A stretch of DNA of 64,000 bases from Indolivaga capnocytophagoides DSM 22835 (lineage in GTDB: Bacteria > Bacteroidota > Bacteroidia > Bacteroidales > Dysgonomonadaceae), in the NCBI RefSeq assembly GCF_000426485.1, contig NZ_AUFL01000014.1:97467-161466 (forward strand), read 5' to 3'. The position numbers were made by a program, and so were the translations under genes. Of this stretch, positions 17,521 to 27,139 are shown in pieces. The notes beneath the pieces are model-generated. The model ran no database searches, had not been told where the DNA came from, and saw nothing but the letters and a program-made list of their open reading frames with translations. Each line of letters starts with the position of its first letter. Position 1 is the first letter of the stretch.

Positions 17521-18788
17521 ATAATCACTGGTCAGATAATCTGCGCAAACGGATGGAGGCTCATGAGGAACCTGCTCCCGACGGATTATGGAAAGACATT
17601 GAGCAGGCAATGATCAGTAAGCCTGCTTTAGATGTTTTACAGAAGAGAAGATCTCTGTTTTTATGGGTTAGACGCATGGGGGCTTTGGCCGCTGTTGTTT
17701 TATTTTGTCTGACAGGATATTTTATTTTCGACAAAATTACGGTGGAAATACCTAAACCCTCACCGGAATTTGTGCAGAAAAATCAGCAATTACCTTCCGA
17801 TACGGTCGTTGAAGAGGAACAATTTCACAAAGAAACAGAAGCCCTTGTTGAAAGTATTAGTAAGCCTTATAAAAATGTCGAGCGGAAGGAACCTAATGAA
17901 GTGACGGAATCTCTCTCAGGCGGAGATACCGGGATAAAGGAAGACTCCCCGAAAGTAAACGAGTCCGAAAAAGAAGTTCCGATTAAAAAGGAATCTAAAA
18001 AATCAGCGGAGAATCATTCTAAGATACTCCCTGATAATAAATCTGATTTTGCTTTAAATTCGGATAAAGGAGCTAATGAAACTGCACCATCAAAATGGGA
18101 AACAAGCCTTTACGCGTCTAATTTATCTTCGGGATCGGCAAATAAATACAGAGGATATGGTAATTTAGTTTCAACTGAGTTTTGTTCTGATAATGAGGAA
18201 CCTCCCTCTGTCGGACAAGGTGTATTAGGCGATATTTTCGTTAATAATAAGTCACAGGACGTTTATACCGATGTTAAACATAAGCAGCCAGTTACATTCG
18301 GCGTGTCTGTAAGCTATCATTTGAATCAAAAATGGAGCCTTACAAGCGGAGTGACTTATACGATGCTCTCGTCAGATTTAAGGTCGGGTAGCAGCAGTTA
18401 CTATTATTACAGTAAGCAGACGTTTCATTATGTCGGTATTCCTTTAAATGTGAATTATAATGTCTGGAAAAATAAAAAAATCTCCGTTTATACATCCGGG
18501 GGGGCACTTGTTGAGAAGAATGTCTCGGGAAAATTAAAAACTGATTATATTCTGGATAATAGGGTTGAGTCAAGTAAAGAGAAAAATATATCAATAGATG
18601 ATTTGCAGTGGTCCCTCAATGGCGCAGCGGGTATACAATATAATTTATCTCAAAAGATTGGAATATATACAGAACCGGGAATTAGCTATTATTTTAAAGA
18701 TAAAAGTGAGTTTGAAACGATTTATAAAGAAAAACCGCTCAATTTCAGGCTTCAATTTGGGTTTCGGCTTTCTTTGGGCGAATTATAA
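17517..18788 (+). CDS. Putative anti-sigma protein fused to outer-membrane beta-barrel domain
   Basis: 423 residues that appear to cross the envelope. A short acidic N-terminus (1-50, with WSDNLRKRMEAHEEPAPDGLWKDIEQ, as in Bacteroidetes anti-sigma factors) is followed by one membrane helix (about 53-72, MGALAAVVLFCLTGYFIF). Then comes a long Lys/Glu/Ser-rich, low-complexity linker (about 75-250) and a beta-rich C-terminus (about 258-423, TFGVSVSYHLNQKWSLTSGVTYTM to NFRLQFGFRLSLGEL) like an outer_membrane_beta-barrel (PF13568-type) domain with a terminal aromatic/hydrophobic strand. Overlaps the ECF gene by 4 bases. Anti-sigma function is inferred from position and topology; no zinc-binding motif is seen. 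Confidence 0.75.
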   Translation: MNNHWSDNLRKRMEAHEEPAPDGLWKDIEQAMISKPALDVLQKRRSLFLWVRRMGALAAVVLFCLTGYFIFDKITVEIPKPSPEFVQKNQQLPSDTVVEEEQFHKETEALVESISKPYKNVERKEPNEVTESLSGGDTGIKEDSPKVNESEKEVPIKKESKKSAENHSKILPDNKSDFALNSDKGANETAPSKWETSLYASNLSSGSANKYRGYGNLVSTEFCSDNEEPPSVGQGVLGDIFVNNKSQDVYTDVKHKQPVTFGVSVSYHLNQKWSLTSGVTYTMLSSDLRSGSSSYYYYSKQTFHYVGIPLNVNYNVWKNKKISVYTSGGALVEKNVSGKLKTDYILDNRVESSKEKNISIDDLQWSLNGAAGIQYNLSQKIGIYTEPGISYYFKDKSEFETIYKEKPLNFRLQFGFRLSLGEL

Positions 18789-18862
18789 TGCTTATTTCGA
18801 AACAATCAGCTAAATAAAGACAGTACAGAAAAAAACGAGTAGGGGACTATAAGATAATATCT

Positions 18863-18870
18863 TACCTTTG
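18863..18870 (+). promoter_or_regulatory. Candidate -7 box directly before the helicase gene
   Basis: TACCTTTG fits TAnnTTTG and ends only 4 bases before the ATG at 18875. If used, the mRNA would have almost no 5' leader. No clear -33 box. Confidence 0.4.
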
Positions 18871-18874
18871 TTCT

Positions 18875-20215
18875 ATGAAATCAGAAGATCAGAACAAAAG
18901 CATATTATCCAATCTAGCTATTGATAGCCTGAACGAGATGCAGATTGCAGCTCTGGATACGATAGTTAAGAATCCCAATATATTATTATTATCTCCTACC
19001 GGTTCAGGGAAAACTCTGGCTTTTCTCTTACCTGTTCTTCATCTGTTAGATGAAGGTATAACAAAAGTACAGTGTCTGATAGTTGTTCCTTCGAGGGAAT
19101 TGGCTCTTCAGATTGAACAGGTCTGGAAGAAGATGGGAACTAAATTCAAGGTCAATGTTTGCTATGGGGGACACTCTATTGATACCGAGCTGAAAAACTT
19201 AAGTAATCCACCTGCTTTGCTTATCGGGACCCCGGGGCGATTGACTGACCATCTGGATAGAAAATCTTTTGATACGGATTTTATTCAGACTTTGGTGTTG
19301 GACGAATTCGACAAATCTCTGCAATTAGGCTTTCAGGATGAAATGGAAACAATTATCGGTCGGCTTCCTCATTTACAGAAAAGAGTACTGCTGTCGGCTA
19401 CATCCGATGTCGAAATTCCGAGCTTTGTGAAGATGGAAGCTCCTGTAATTCTGGATTATATTGAAGAAGAAAAAAACGAATCTCTTTCTGTAAAGCTTGT
19501 TTTGTCTCCCGAGAAAGATAAAATAGAGACCTTGTTTAATCTTATCTGTTCTCTTGATTCGGAGCCTGCTCTTATTTTCTGTAACCACAGGGAAGTAACC
19601 GAACGTATCAGTGACTTATTGATTCAGAAAGGGATACAAACCGGATATTATCATGGTGGGATGGATCAGGATGACAGGGAAAGAATTCTGGTTCAGTTTC
19701 GAAACGGAAGCTTAAACTATCTGGTTACAACCGATTTGGCAGCCAGGGGGCTGGATATCCCCGAAATGAATCACGTAATACATTATCATCTGCCGTCTAA
19801 GGAGAGTGAATTTGTCCATCGTAATGGGCGTACGGCTCGTATGCATGCTTCGGGAACCGCATATATTATACAATTCAAAGAAGATAAGATGCCTGACTAT
19901 GTTTCGGACGATTTAGATGTTTTACAAATCAGCAAAGGAAAGTCATTACCTAACCGTCCCGAATATCAGACAATTTATGTGAGTGGTGGTAAAAAGAATA
20001 AACTGAATAAAAGCGATATTGTCGGTTTCTTTTTGCAGAAAGGCAAACTCGATAAATCCGACTTGGGTCTGATCGAAGTAAAAGATTTTATCTCTTTTGC
20101 TGCTGTTCGTTCATCTGCAGTAAAAACTCTTTTATCCAATATAAGAGATGAAAAGATGAAGGGTAAGAAATATAAGATAGAAGTGGCACGGAATGTCGTA
20201 AAAAAGGATAATTGA
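18875..20215 (+). CDS. DEAD-box family RNA helicase, DbpA-like
   Basis: ATP-dependent RNA helicase, likely in rRNA maturation or ribosome assembly. Motifs in order: Q-motif Gln in NEMQIAAL, I SPTGSGKT, Ia VPSREL, Ib GTPGRL, II DEFD (instead of DEAD), III SATSD, IV ALIFCNHRE, V TTDLAARGLDIP, VI HRNGRTAR. The C-terminal 75 residues (QTIYVSGGKKNKLNKSDIVGFFL to KYKIEVAR) resemble the DbpA RNA-binding domain, which in DbpA contacts 23S rRNA hairpin 92. The DEFD change keeps the catalytic Asp-Glu. Length 446 is normal. Confidence 0.92.
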   Translation: MKSEDQNKSILSNLAIDSLNEMQIAALDTIVKNPNILLLSPTGSGKTLAFLLPVLHLLDEGITKVQCLIVVPSRELALQIEQVWKKMGTKFKVNVCYGGHSIDTELKNLSNPPALLIGTPGRLTDHLDRKSFDTDFIQTLVLDEFDKSLQLGFQDEMETIIGRLPHLQKRVLLSATSDVEIPSFVKMEAPVILDYIEEEKNESLSVKLVLSPEKDKIETLFNLICSLDSEPALIFCNHREVTERISDLLIQKGIQTGYYHGGMDQDDRERILVQFRNGSLNYLVTTDLAARGLDIPEMNHVIHYHLPSKESEFVHRNGRTARMHASGTAYIIQFKEDKMPDYVSDDLDVLQISKGKSLPNRPEYQTIYVSGGKKNKLNKSDIVGFFLQKGKLDKSDLGLIEVKDFISFAAVRSSAVKTLLSNIRDEKMKGKKYKIEVARNVVKKDN

Positions 20216-20246
20216 CAAGATAGAAAGTGCATATATCCTTATTTTA

Positions 20247-21584
20247 TTACAGTTTATATTCCTCTATTTTTCGGTACAAAGTTGCTATCCCGATTTTGAG
20301 AATTCTTGCAGCTTCGGCTTTATTCCCCTTTGTGTAATTCATGATTTTTCTGATATGCAGTTTTTCTATATCCGATAATGCCATGGTTATTATAAAATCA
20401 GAAGAACTGGTATCGGGATATTGTATATCGAGTGGGAGCGTATCGATTTTTAAAGTATCATCATCTGTCAGAATTACACTGCGTTCTATCACGTTTCTTA
20501 ATTCTCTTATATTTCCTTTCCATACGTTCTGTTCCAATAGTTTTAAGTAGTCCGTCGAGATGGTCACGATTCTTTTGTTTGATTTAGCAGCAAACAAATG
20601 TACAAACTCATTGACAAACAATTTTATATCAGAGACACGTTCTCTTAGAGGAGGTAAATGGATTTGAAATACCGATAAACGATAAAACAAATCCCGTCTG
20701 AAATGTTCTATTTCAATCTCTTTCTCTAACGTGCGATTTGTCGCGGCAATAATCCTTACATCAATCTTTTGAGATTTGGTTTCTCCTATTTTCAGAAACT
20801 CTTTTGTTTCGAGCACCCTTAATATTTTAGCCTGTAAATCAATCGGCATTTCTCCTATTTCATCCAGAAAGATAGTGCCTTCATGAGCTTCTTCAAAAAG
20901 GCCTTTCTTATCTTTCAATGCCCCTGTAAATGATCCTGCTCTGTGTCCGAATAGTTCGCTTTCTAATAGTTCTCTGCTGAAGGCAGAGCAATTGATTGCA
21001 ACAAAGGGTTTATTCTTTCGAAGGCTGCCGTAATGTATCGATTGGGCAAATACTTCTTTACCCGTTCCTGTTTCTCCGGTTAGTAATACAGTCGCATCTG
21101 TTTGTGCCACTTTTCGACCCATTTCTATAGCCGATAGAATAGGTGCGGATTTTCCTATAATATTGTCAAAAGAATATTTCTGCTCTATTTTTTCTTCAAG
21201 CCGGTTTACTCGTTTAGATAGCTCAGCCTTTTCCAAAGCTCTGTATACCAACGGTATTATTCGGTTGTTGTCATCTCCTTTTGTAATATAGTCAAAAGCT
21301 CCGTTTTTGATAGCCTGAACACCATCCGGTATATTCCCGTATGCCGTCAACAGTATTATTTCGGTCAGAGGTTGTATCCTTTTTATTCGGGGTATCAATT
21401 CTACACCGTTGGCATCAGGAAGCTTGACATCACAAATAATAACATCAAAATCATGTTTCTCCAACAATTTCAATCCTGCTGTCGCATCTTCAGCCTGATA
21501 TACTTCTATCTTTTCCAACTCGATTATGCGAGCCATCAGTTTACGAAGTTTTTCTTCATCGTCTATCAATAATATCTTTTTCAT
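20247..21584 (-). CDS. NtrC-family sigma-54 activator response regulator, kdp-linked
   Basis: Response regulator that, once phosphorylated, drives open-complex formation by sigma-54 polymerase. Receiver (1-120) has DDEE and CDVKLPDANG with Asp52; AAA+ domain (about 140-375) has Walker A GETGTGKE, the sigma-54 contact loop as GSFTGA (canonical GAFTGA), and FLDEIGEMP; C-terminal Fis-type helix-turn-helix KAEAARILKIGIATLYRKI. Last gene of the kdp operon, 28 bases after the histidine kinase. In E. coli the kdp regulator is the OmpR-type KdpE, so this is a different activator type. A sigma-54-like promoter lies at the operon's head. Confidence 0.93.
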   Translation of the reverse strand: MKKILLIDDEEKLRKLMARIIELEKIEVYQAEDATAGLKLLEKHDFDVIICDVKLPDANGVELIPRIKRIQPLTEIILLTAYGNIPDGVQAIKNGAFDYITKGDDNNRIIPLVYRALEKAELSKRVNRLEEKIEQKYSFDNIIGKSAPILSAIEMGRKVAQTDATVLLTGETGTGKEVFAQSIHYGSLRKNKPFVAINCSAFSRELLESELFGHRAGSFTGALKDKKGLFEEAHEGTIFLDEIGEMPIDLQAKILRVLETKEFLKIGETKSQKIDVRIIAATNRTLEKEIEIEHFRRDLFYRLSVFQIHLPPLRERVSDIKLFVNEFVHLFAAKSNKRIVTISTDYLKLLEQNVWKGNIRELRNVIERSVILTDDDTLKIDTLPLDIQYPDTSSSDFIITMALSDIEKLHIRKIMNYTKGNKAEAARILKIGIATLYRKIEEYKL

Positions 21585-21612
21585 TGTAGATGTTTCTTTA
21601 AATTCTGAGATT

Positions 21613-23343
21613 TTAGCTCTTACTGTACGGTATTATAAAAAAGAATGTACTGCCCATACCCGGAGAACTCTCTACTCCTATCGTTCCTCCTTGTGTTTCG
21701 ATAAACTCTTTGCTGATAGCTAAGCCCAGCCCTGAACCCGATTTTGAACTTCCGGGAATTTGGAAATAACGATCGAATATTTTTTTTCTGTATCTCAAAT
21801 CGATTCCTTTACCAAAGTCTTTTACCGAAAACAAAGCTCCTTTGTCATCTTTTTGCAAAGAAACTACAATTTCGCTGTCTTCCATCGAATAACGGATGGC
21901 ATTAGTCAGGAAATTGATAAGTACCCATGCTGTTTTTTCGGCATCAGCAATAATATCAGGTATATCAGTTTCGACATCAATCTGAAGTTTAATCTTCTTT
22001 TGTTCTGCTTGTAACTTTGTTGTATCAATAGCATATCTGACGATGAGTTCCGGATCTGTCGATTGTATATTCAATTGAATATTTCCGGTCTCTACCTGAG
22101 ACATATTTAATAATTCTCCGGTGATTTGCAGGAGGCGGGTACTGTCTTCCTTTATACCCTCTATAAGTTGTTTTTGCTCATTGTTCAAGATTCCGGTCTC
22201 ATTGTGCTCTAGCAGTTGTGTACTCATTTTTATCGAAGATATCGGAGTCTTTAACTCGTGTGATATAGTTGCGATAAAGTTTGTCTTAGCTGAATCTAAT
22301 TCCTTAAAGATGGTGATGTTCTTTAACAGTATTACATAACCAATCAGTTCAGTTTCATTCTCTCCTGTTTTATTGATTTCTATATGGATGATTTCTTTCT
22401 CAAAAAAAGACTCTTTCTCATCAGAAAAAATCTTCAACGGTGCTTCATCTTTTTTTGCCGAAGGATTAATCAGATCTACAATAAGTGTACGGATCAGATC
22501 ATTTGTCACAGCAATATCCTGAACAGGTTTATTTAGTATTTCATTGCGGGATAAGCCTGTTGTTTTCAATGCTTCGTCATTAATAAAAAGAATTACTTTA
22601 TGTTCATCGAGCCCGATCACCGGATCGTGCATATTATTGATGAGTGTTTCTACCCGCTTCTTCTCTTTGAGTATTTTTTCGAGTCTGCTATTTGAATATT
22701 CTTCCAGCTTCTCGGCCATTATATTGAAAGATCTGGCTAAATCTCCGTACTCGTTATGGCTTTCGTAGTTCAGGCGTTGGCGGTAATTCTGATTTGCTAT
22801 TTCTTTTATACTCTCGGTTAATGCAAGAATAGGATTAGCTACGTTTCCGGGTAGCTTCACAAGCAAAGCAAATGCTATAAGGAAACATAAGCCTCCGGTA
22901 ATAATAATCCAGATAATAGCATTTTCTGCAGTATTATTTGCGATATGGCTTTTCTGTACAATCGCATTCATATTGAGTTTCATCAGAGCAGCAATATCTT
23001 TTCGTATTATAATTTTGAGGCTGTCATTTTCTGTATTAATTTTCAGGTCAGAGAATAGGTTGGATATCTGAAATGTTATGTCTGGTTCTCCTATTTCCGT
23101 TTCGTTTTTGAGTTGCTTCTTTAGATTTGTTTCAAAAGTAGAAACAGCCCTCTGATCGGTATTCATTTCATCTAAGGCCAGAAGCATATTGCGTGAGTAT
23201 TCGAGCGTATTGTAATTCGCCATGAGTATGTTGCCTGTATCTTTTCTCAGATCATTTATATACCAGATACTAACACCTGACAATAACATGATCAGACAGA
23301 AAAGCAGTCCAACTCCGAATGTTAACTTGGTTTTTATTTTCAT
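21613..23343 (-). CDS. Sensor histidine kinase (HAMP-PAS-HisKA-HATPase), kdp-linked
   Basis: Membrane histidine kinase, 576 residues. TM1 about 7-29, a periplasmic helical region, TM2 about 147-167 (IIWIIITGGLCFLIAFALLV), HAMP (about 168-222), PAS (about 235-345, VIGLDEHKVILFINDEALKTTG), HisKA with FIATISHELKTPISSIK (His362), and ATPase boxes VLINFLTNAIRYS, DFGKGIDL and GSGLGLAISKEF. It overlaps the KdpD-like gene by 4 bases and is followed by the NtrC-type regulator, its probable partner. It provides the kinase function missing from the adjacent truncated KdpD. Confidence 0.94.
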   Translation of the reverse strand: MKIKTKLTFGVGLLFCLIMLLSGVSIWYINDLRKDTGNILMANYNTLEYSRNMLLALDEMNTDQRAVSTFETNLKKQLKNETEIGEPDITFQISNLFSDLKINTENDSLKIIIRKDIAALMKLNMNAIVQKSHIANNTAENAIIWIIITGGLCFLIAFALLVKLPGNVANPILALTESIKEIANQNYRQRLNYESHNEYGDLARSFNIMAEKLEEYSNSRLEKILKEKKRVETLINNMHDPVIGLDEHKVILFINDEALKTTGLSRNEILNKPVQDIAVTNDLIRTLIVDLINPSAKKDEAPLKIFSDEKESFFEKEIIHIEINKTGENETELIGYVILLKNITIFKELDSAKTNFIATISHELKTPISSIKMSTQLLEHNETGILNNEQKQLIEGIKEDSTRLLQITGELLNMSQVETGNIQLNIQSTDPELIVRYAIDTTKLQAEQKKIKLQIDVETDIPDIIADAEKTAWVLINFLTNAIRYSMEDSEIVVSLQKDDKGALFSVKDFGKGIDLRYRKKIFDRYFQIPGSSKSGSGLGLAISKEFIETQGGTIGVESSPGMGSTFFFIIPYSKS

Positions 23344-24464
23344 GATAAAATGATTAGGTCTATACCTTCTTTTTTTAATTCCCTTAATATCTTTTTATAT
23401 GTCGCCATATAGAGCAGCATTCGCCACCGGCTGATGTACGGCATTCCGATGCAGACGGTGGATACGTCTTTTTTTATAGCTTGTTCGATAATGGCTTCCG
23501 GTATATTTTTATGTTTTAATTGTATTACTTGTCCTCCTAATTCAACAGCCATCTTGAAACTGTTTATTAATTTCCGTTGGCTGTTTAAGGCTATCTTATC
23601 GGCTTCTTCTTTCGGTGTCTGGACGTACAAAACATACCATTCGCCGGTATAGTAGCTGGCCAGGCGTGCTGTTTTGCGGATAATATTATTGGCTTTCTTT
23701 CCATTACTACCTATGCAAGCCATAAAGTTTTTATGTAGTCCGGGTTGGGAGGTCAATGTTTCTCTTTCCGCTTTTTTCAATACATGACTAGCTACTTCTT
23801 TTAAAGCTAATTCCCTCAAGCGGAGTATGTGTTCCGTTTTGAAGAAGTTAGCCAGTGCTGCTTGTATCTTATCAGACGGATATATTTTACCATCTTTAAG
23901 CCGATTTACCAAATCATCGGCAGAGAGGTCGATGTTCACGACTTCATCAGCCATAGCTACCACACGATCAGGAATCCGTTCTGCAACTTCTATCCCTGTA
24001 ATCTTCTTCACTTCTTCATTCAGACCTTCTATGTGCTGAACGTTTACTGCACTGATTACATTAATACCCGCTTCGAGTATTTCGATAACGTCCTGCCAGC
24101 GTTTCTCGTTTTTACTGCCTTCTATGTTGGAGTGTGCCAGCTCGTCAATAATTACGGCTTCGGGGTGCAGGTTTATAACAGCCTGCACATCCAGCTCATC
24201 CAGTTCTTTGCCCTTGTAAAAGATTTTCCTTCTCTGAATTACAGGTATGCCTTTCAGAAGAGCCACTGTTTCTCGTCTGTTATGAGTTTCTATATAGCCG
24301 ATTTTGATGTCTACTCCTCCTTCCAGCAAGATGTGTGCTTCCTGAAGCATTCTGTAGGTTTTACCAACACCGGCAATCATCCCGATATACAGTTTAAATT
24401 TCCCTCTTTTTGATTGTTTGATCAAATTGAGAAAATACTCAGCACTTTTTCTGTCATCATTCAT
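23340..24464 (-). CDS. kdpD: KdpD N-terminal sensor domain protein lacking kinase domain
   Basis: 374 residues equal to the cytoplasmic N-terminal part of KdpD. The KdpD domain (about 17-225) has Walker A GMIAGVGKTYRM, GYIETHNRRET and Walker B-like AVIIDELAHSN; the universal-stress-protein domain (about 245-372) starts FMACIGSNGKKANNIIR. The four membrane helices and the histidine kinase of full KdpD (about 890 residues) are absent. In known systems this half senses K+ and nucleotide signals (c-di-AMP binding is reported for some USP domains; not checkable here). It follows kdpC and is coupled to the separate kinase gene, implying a split sensor. Confidence 0.9.
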   Translation of the reverse strand: MNDDRKSAEYFLNLIKQSKRGKFKLYIGMIAGVGKTYRMLQEAHILLEGGVDIKIGYIETHNRRETVALLKGIPVIQRRKIFYKGKELDELDVQAVINLHPEAVIIDELAHSNIEGSKNEKRWQDVIEILEAGINVISAVNVQHIEGLNEEVKKITGIEVAERIPDRVVAMADEVVNIDLSADDLVNRLKDGKIYPSDKIQAALANFFKTEHILRLRELALKEVASHVLKKAERETLTSQPGLHKNFMACIGSNGKKANNIIRKTARLASYYTGEWYVLYVQTPKEEADKIALNSQRKLINSFKMAVELGGQVIQLKHKNIPEAIIEQAIKKDVSTVCIGMPYISRWRMLLYMATYKKILRELKKEGIDLIILS

Positions 24465-24527
24465 TGCTCGAAATTATCAGGTCTGGTTTGGAGGATGGTA
24501 AAAATAATAAAGGTATGCATTAAAGTC

Positions 24528-25091
24528 TTATTTCTTTAAATTATCCAAAGCAATATTTAGTTTTAATATGTTGATCTTTTCAGGGCCGAATAAACCAAGT
24601 AAAGGTTTTTCTGTTTGGTTTTCAATTAGTTCAAGTAGTTTGTTTTCGCCTATCTTGCGAATTTTTGCTATACGTTTTACTTGCACTTTAGCAGCCTGTA
24701 CCGAAAAATCAGGATCGAGCCCACTTCCGCTGGCAGTCACTAAATCGACAGGTATTTCAGCTTTATCCACCTCCGGATTGTGTATAAGAAAAGTATCGAT
24801 ACGTGCCTGCACCTGTGTCAGATATTCTTCATTGGATGGTCCTTTGTTGCTTCCTGCTGACCCCGCTGCATTATAATCGACAGAAGATGGTCTTGACCAG
24901 AAATACTTATCGTCTGTAAATAATTGCCCAATATTCGAATAGTACTTTTTGCCATTGTGTTCTATGATCTCTCCTTTTCCTTGATTCGGAGAGAATTGAG
25001 CAATTCCCCAAACCGCTATAGGATAGATAACTGCAAAAAATATAATAGTAACAATTGTAAGTCTGATGGCAGGGATAATATGCTGTTTCAT
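24528..25091 (-). CDS. kdpC: Potassium-transporting ATPase KdpC subunit
   Basis: Small membrane-anchored subunit of the high-affinity K+ pump KdpFABC. One N-terminal helix (about 8-30, IRLTIVTIIFFAVIYPIAVWG) and a periplasmic domain with GQLFTDDKYFWSRPSSVDYNAAGSAGSN, TASGSGLDPDFS and VQAAKVQVKRIAKIR, all typical of KdpC. Length 187 is usual. It lies 14 bases after kdpB. Confidence 0.97.
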   Translation of the reverse strand: MKQHIIPAIRLTIVTIIFFAVIYPIAVWGIAQFSPNQGKGEIIEHNGKKYYSNIGQLFTDDKYFWSRPSSVDYNAAGSAGSNKGPSNEEYLTQVQARIDTFLIHNPEVDKAEIPVDLVTASGSGLDPDFSVQAAKVQVKRIAKIRKIGENKLLELIENQTEKPLLGLFGPEKINILKLNIALDNLKK

Positions 25092-25105
25092 TTTTTATAT
25101 TTTTA

Positions 25106-27118
25106 TCAGATGAATAATGATACAATTATGTCTATCAATTTAATTCCTGCAAATGGAACGAGTATCCCTCCTAATCCGTAGATAAGAAGATTACGTCTTA
25201 ACAGAGCGGATGCTCCAATCGGTTTATAGGCAACTCCTTTCAAAGCCAAAGGAATTAGGATAGGGATAATGATTGCATTGAAAATGATGGCTGAAAGTAT
25301 AGCACTTTCGGAACTACTCAATCTCATTATATTGAGTCTTTGTAAAGCCGGAATAGCTGTTATAAATAAAGCCGGAATGATAGCAAAATATTTAGCGACA
25401 TCGTTAGCAATACTAAATGTGGTAAGTGTACCTCTTGTCATTAACAATTGCTTGCCGATTTCTACCACCTCAATCAGTTTGGTCGGGTCGTTATCCAGAT
25501 CGACCATATTTCCCGCTTCTTTGGCTGCCTGTGTTCCGCTATTCATCGCTACCCCGACATTGGCTTGAGCGAGAGCAGGAGCATCGTTTGTACCGTCACC
25601 CATCATGGCAACCAGCCGTCCTTCATTCTGTTCCTTTTTTATATAGTTCATTTTGTCTTCCGGTTTCGCTTCGGCAATAAAGTCATCAACTCCGGCTTTT
25701 TCCGAAATATATTTAGCGGTTAAAGGATTGTCTCCGGTAACCATTACTGTTTTTATACCCATCTTACGCAAGCGTTCAAAGCGTTCCTGTATACCCGGTT
25801 TAATAATATCCTGCAATTCAATCGTACCAACAATCTTATTGTTAACCGAGACAACTAAAGGTGTTCCTCCGTTCTCTGAAATTATTTTTACCATATTAGC
25901 AACATCTTGAGGATATAGATTACCGTTCTTTTCAGCTAATGCCCGAATAGCATCGGCAGCCCCTTTGCGGATTTGCATATCTCCGACATCTACACCGGAA
26001 CAACGTGTTTCGGCTGTAAATTCAATAAACTTAAAACGGGATGCAGGCATATCGTAATTTGAAGGATTCACTTGAGCCAATTCTACAATTGATTTACCTT
26101 CGGGTGTCTGATCTGCTAATGAGCTGAGAACAGCAACCCTGACAAACTCATCGTTATTTACTCCATCAGCAGGATAAAAGTGAGTTGCTTTACGGTTACC
26201 GATTGTAATGGTACCTGTTTTATCTAAAAGCAAAACATCAATATCACCCGCAGTTTCTACAGCTTTACCGCTCTTGGTTATCACATTTGCCCGCAATGCC
26301 CTATCCATACCTGCAATACCGATTGCAGACAACAATCCTCCGATAGTGGTAGGAATCAGACACACAAACAGTGAAATAAATGCAGCAATTGTAATAGATA
26401 CATTCGCATAGTCGGCAAAAGGTTTTAATGTAACGCAGACTATAATAAAGACAAGTGTGAATCCTGCAAGCAAGATCGTTAAAGCGATTTCATTGGGCGT
26501 TTTTTGTCGGCTTGCACCTTCTACCAAAGCGATCATTTTATCCAAAAAACTCTCTCCGGGTTGAGTGGTAACCGATACAAAAATTTTATCAGATAAAATT
26601 TTTGTTCCTCCTGTAACCGAGCTTTTATCTCCTCCGGCTTCCCTGATAACGGGTGCCGATTCTCCGGTAATGGCACTCTCGTCTATGGTTGCTAACCCTT
26701 CTATGATTTCACCATCGGCAGGAATAATATCTCCGGCTTTGCAAATAAACACATCTCCTTTTTTTAATAAAGCAGAAGATACAGTCCTGCCGTCTTGAAG
26801 TTTTGCAGGGGTTTCTTCTCTTGTTTTGCGCAAACTGTCTGCTTGAGCTTTTCCGCGAGCTTCTGCTATTGCTTCAGCAAAATTGGCAAATAGCAGAGTA
26901 ATGAATAGAATGATGAAGACAGTGAAATTATAACCGAAACTACCTTGTCCGTGTGCTCCGGCAAGTGTCCCGATGCTGACAATTAACATTACAAGCGTTC
27001 CGATTTCTACAGTAAACATGATTGGATTGCGGAACATTATTCTAGGATTCAGTTTCACAAAAGATTGTTTCAGAGCCTCCTGAATCATCTCTTTTTGAAA
27101 TAACGATTTATTATTCAT
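25106..27118 (-). CDS. kdpB: Potassium-transporting P-type ATPase KdpB subunit
   Basis: Catalytic P-type ATPase of the Kdp pump. Phosphorylation site DKTGTIT (Asp299 from the chosen start), actuator TGESAPV, hinge [13 protein letters not shown] and [21 protein letters not shown] are intact. The ATG at 27118 is preferred (670 residues, [20 protein letters not shown], typical KdpB beginning). A TTG start at 27139 abutting kdpA is possible but less likely. Operon order kdpF-A-B-C. Confidence 0.97.
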   Translation of the reverse strand: MNNKSLFQKEMIQEALKQSFVKLNPRIMFRNPIMFTVEIGTLVMLIVSIGTLAGAHGQGSFGYNFTVFIILFITLLFANFAEAIAEARGKAQADSLRKTREETPAKLQDGRTVSSALLKKGDVFICKAGDIIPADGEIIEGLATIDESAITGESAPVIREAGGDKSSVTGGTKILSDKIFVSVTTQPGESFLDKMIALVEGASRQKTPNEIALTILLAGFTLVFIIVCVTLKPFADYANVSITIAAFISLFVCLIPTTIGGLLSAIGIAGMDRALRANVITKSGKAVETAGDIDVLLLDKTGTITIGNRKATHFYPADGVNNDEFVRVAVLSSLADQTPEGKSIVELAQVNPSNYDMPASRFKFIEFTAETRCSGVDVGDMQIRKGAADAIRALAEKNGNLYPQDVANMVKIISENGGTPLVVSVNNKIVGTIELQDIIKPGIQERFERLRKMGIKTVMVTGDNPLTAKYISEKAGVDDFIAEAKPEDKMNYIKKEQNEGRLVAMMGDGTNDAPALAQANVGVAMNSGTQAAKEAGNMVDLDNDPTKLIEVVEIGKQLLMTRGTLTTFSIANDVAKYFAIIPALFITAIPALQRLNIMRLSSSESAILSAIIFNAIIIPILIPLALKGVAYKPIGASALLRRNLLIYGLGGILVPFAGIKLIDIIVSLFI

Positions 27119-27139
27119 ATTTTGAGTTTCTTTGATCAA

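Noticed and set aside
23829..24413. 194-codon plus frame antisense to kdpD
   Set aside because: Lies wholly within a well-supported coding gene in the opposite strand; composition is that of a shadow.
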